64,000 nt of DNA from Cupriavidus necator N-1. GTDB lineage: Bacteria > Pseudomonadota > Gammaproteobacteria > Burkholderiales > Burkholderiaceae. Numbering within the stretch: position 1 is the stretch's first letter; each line of letters begins with the position of its first letter. Below, piece after piece: positions 62,338 to 64,000 of this stretch. The translations under genes were made by a program, and so were the position numbers. Location of the stretch: NCBI RefSeq assembly GCF_000219215.1, contig NC_015726.1:2914001-2978000 (forward strand), read 5' to 3'. The notes beneath the pieces were generated by a model. It was not told the origin of the DNA. It made no database searches and saw only the letters and a list, made by a program, of their open reading frames with translations.

Positions 62338-63351
62338 TCAGGCAGGAGCTTGGGAGCCGGCGGGATCGCCAGAATCGGCCAGTGCCGCGAGGATGGCTTC
62401 GGCACCCTGCGCCAGCAGGTCGCGCGCGCAGGCCTGGCCCAGCGCTTCGGCGGCGGCCAGGTCAGCAGCCGGTCCGGACGCGGCAGCGCGGATGGCGCGC
62501 GTGCCATCGGGCAAGGCGACAAAGGCGTCCAGCCTCAACTGATCGCCTTCCCAGCGCGCATGGGCGGCCAGCGGCACCTGGCACGAGCCGCCCAGCATGC
62601 GCGACACGGCGCGCTCGGCGGTCACGGCCAGCGCCGTCGGCTGGTGGTTCAGGGTTGCCAGCCATTGCGCCAGTTCAGGGCGGTTCGCCGGGATCTCGAT
62701 GCCGAGGGCGCCCTGGCCTGCGGCCGGCAGCGACACCTCGATCGGGATCAGCGCGCGGATTCGCTCGCCCAGGCCCAGGCGCTTGAGGCCGGCGGCGGCC
62801 AGGATGATGGCGCCGTATTCGCCGCGATCCAGCTTGCCCAGCCGCGTGTCCAGGTTCCCGCGCAGCGGCTTGATCACCAGTTGCGGGTAGCGGCTGCGCA
62901 GCGCGGCTTCACGGCGCAGGCTGGAGGTGCCGACCACGGTGCCGGCCGGCATCTCGTCCAGCGAGGCGTAGGCGGAAGACACCAGCGCGTCGCGCGGATC
63001 CTCGCGTTCCATCACCGCGGTCAGGGCGAAGCCTTCGGGCAACTCCATCGGCACATCCTTGAGCGAATGCACCGCCAGGTCTGCCCGGCCTTCGTCCATC
63101 GCGAACTCCAGTTCTTTGACAAACAAACCCTTGCCGCCGACTTTGGACAGCGTACGGTCTAGAATCTGGTCTCCGCGCGTCGTCATGCCAAGAATGGACA
63201 CGTCGCACGCGGGATAGTATTGTTGCAACGCAGCACGCACATGTTCTGCCTGCCACAGGGCCAGACGGCTCTCTCGGGAGGCAATGACGAGCTTTTGCGG
63301 AAGATTGCGAGACACGACAGCGGTAGAGGAAGACAGGGTGGCAGACGACAT
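62338..63351 (-). CDS. hemC: hydroxymethylbilane synthase (porphobilinogen deaminase)
   Basis: HemC polymerises four porphobilinogens into hydroxymethylbilane using a dipyrromethane cofactor. It is 337 residues from the ATG at 63351. [35 protein letters not shown] and [17 protein letters not shown] are the family motifs. The cofactor-binding Cys is in [14 protein letters not shown]. The frame is open to 63393, but the shorter start fits the family. It is divergent from ppc, with 77 nt between the start codons. Confidence 0.97.
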   Translation of the reverse strand: MSSATLSSSTAVVSRNLPQKLVIASRESRLALWQAEHVRAALQQYYPACDVSILGMTTRGDQILDRTLSKVGGKGLFVKELEFAMDEGRADLAVHSLKDVPMELPEGFALTAVMEREDPRDALVSSAYASLDEMPAGTVVGTSSLRREAALRSRYPQLVIKPLRGNLDTRLGKLDRGEYGAIILAAAGLKRLGLGERIRALIPIEVSLPAAGQGALGIEIPANRPELAQWLATLNHQPTALAVTAERAVSRMLGGSCQVPLAAHARWEGDQLRLDAFVALPDGTRAIRAAASGPAADLAAAEALGQACARDLLAQGAEAILAALADSGDPAGSQAPA

Positions 63352-63417
63352 GCGCCAATGGTAGCACGCGCCCCAATAGCCCCTCCGCACCAATAGATAA
63401 GCTTAGAGAAGCAGAAC

Positions 63418-63423
63418 GAGGAG
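63418..63423 (+). promoter_or_regulatory. ribosome binding site of ppc
   Basis: GAGGAG lies 5 nt before the ATG at 63429. It fixes the ppc start in an otherwise long Ala/Pro/Ser-rich leader. Confidence 0.8.
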
Positions 63424-63428
63424 ATTGC

Positions 63429-64000
63429 ATGACGCAGCATGCTGCGCGCCCCCACGGCCGGCGGACCGCCCCGGCTGCGAAAGACCAAAGCCCTGCCCTC
63501 GGCGCCGGCCAAGGTGACGCAAACGGCGCATCCACCACCGAATCGAAACGCCCCGCCACCCGCAGCGGGACCAAACGTTCCCCCAAGCCCAAGCTTTCCA
63601 TCGTGTCGAGCAACGGAACCGCCATCGCCCCCACCGCCCGCCGCACCGCCGACAAGGACGTGCCGCTGCGCGAGGACATCCGCTTCCTGGGCCGCCTGCT
63701 GGGCGAATGCCTGCGCGAACAGGAAGGCGACGCAGCCTTCGAGGTGGTCGAAACCATCCGCCAGACCGCGGTGCGCTTCCGCCGCGAGAACGACCGCGCC
63801 GCCGGCGCGGAGCTGGACCGCCTGCTCAAGCGCCTGTCGCGCGACCAGACCAACCAGGTCGTGCGCGCGTTCAGCTATTTCTCGCACCTGGCCAATATCG
63901 CCGAGGACCAGCACCACAACCGCCGCCGCCGCGTGCACGCGCTGGCCGGCTCGCCGCCGCAGGCGGGCAGCCTGGCCCACGCGCTGGAGGCGATCGACGC
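63429..64000 (+). CDS. ppc: phosphoenolpyruvate carboxylase, N-terminal part (3' end outside window)
   Basis: This frame is open to the window edge with no stop (190 codons visible). After about 75 residues of low-complexity leader the PEP carboxylase N-terminus appears: VPLREDIRFLGRLLGECLREQEG, ETIRQTAVRFRREN and the very characteristic RAFSYFSHLANIAEDQHHNRRRR. The enzyme carboxylates PEP to oxaloacetate, an anaplerotic reaction, in the cytoplasm. The leader is longer than in E. coli Ppc. The gene is divergent from hemC. Confidence 0.95.
   Translation, partial: MTQHAARPHGRRTAPAAKDQSPALGAGQGDANGASTTESKRPATRSGTKRSPKPKLSIVSSNGTAIAPTARRTADKDVPLREDIRFLGRLLGECLREQEGDAAFEVVETIRQTAVRFRRENDRAAGAELDRLLKRLSRDQTNQVVRAFSYFSHLANIAEDQHHNRRRRVHALAGSPPQAGSLAHALEAID

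Noticed and set aside
61468..63162. 564-codon plus-strand open frame opposite hemDX and hemC
   Set aside because: It lies antisense to conserved heme genes, with Gln/Arg/Gly-rich composition and no domain.

Overview
The window looks like a chromosomal segment of a Burkholderiaceae betaproteobacterium, most likely Cupriavidus or a close Ralstonia relative. This is inferred from the high GC, the pcm-like/rhodanese/tolC and waaA-waaC blocks, the hemC-hemDX-hemY order next to a divergent ppc, and the yqgE-ruvX-pyrR-pyrB-dihydroorotase-like operon. I ran no database search, so the genus is an inference. Layout: (1) 1-4.0 kb: the 3' part of an RND efflux pump, then a pcm-like methyltransferase, a rhodanese protein and a TolC-type outer membrane channel. 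(2) 4.0-11.4 kb: a META/DUF4377 lipoprotein and a lipopolysaccharide core block, with a WaaL/Wzy-family membrane protein, a GT4 glycosyltransferase, waaA, waaC and a phosphomannomutase/phosphoglucomutase. (3) 11.6-16.5 kb: a tightly coupled operon of GT4, WbaP-type initiating transferase, GT4 and Wzx-type flippase. It is followed by a complete IS256-family element whose 8-bp target duplication can be read directly. (4) 18.1-19.2 kb: a WecA-type initiating transferase on the minus strand, AT-richer than its neighbours. (5) 19.7-27.7 kb: a seven-gene plus-strand operon. It encodes a polyprenyl-phosphate-type GT2, a FAD oxidoreductase, an SDR-like protein, a TIM-barrel isomerase-like protein, an SMR-like small transporter, a second GT2 and a 979-residue GT-C-like membrane protein. 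(6) 27.8-28.6 kb: a truncated membrane-protein start and a decayed IS630 transposase. (7) 28.6-52.2 kb: a minus-strand polysaccharide operon that starts with rfbBDAC and manC, then the ABC exporter genes wzm-wzt. After these come a CapK/PaaK-like ligase, a NodB-like deacetylase, wecB, seven more glycosyltransferase genes (one frameshifted), a histidine phosphatase and an unknown protein. (8) 52.4-64 kb: housekeeping genes: an ApaH-like phosphatase, plsC, the pyr operon, rsuA, the hem genes and the 5' end of ppc. Taken together, about 47 kb builds surface polysaccharide. dTDP-rhamnose (rfbBDAC), GDP-mannose (manB-type mutase plus manC) and UDP-ManNAc (wecB) are made as donors. Two different initiating transferases load undecaprenyl phosphate. 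Two export routes are present: Wzx with a Wzy/WaaL-family protein, and Wzm/Wzt. The 19.7-27.7 kb operon has the parts list of a periplasmic decoration system in the style of GtrA-GtrB-Gtr(type) or ArnC-ArnE-ArnT (charge donor, flip, transfer), with three unusual sugar-modifying genes added. The most unusual single gene is an 847-residue glycosyltransferase whose N-terminal half is a tandem array of about 69-residue tryptophan-rich repeats. No tRNA, rRNA or CRISPR array was seen.
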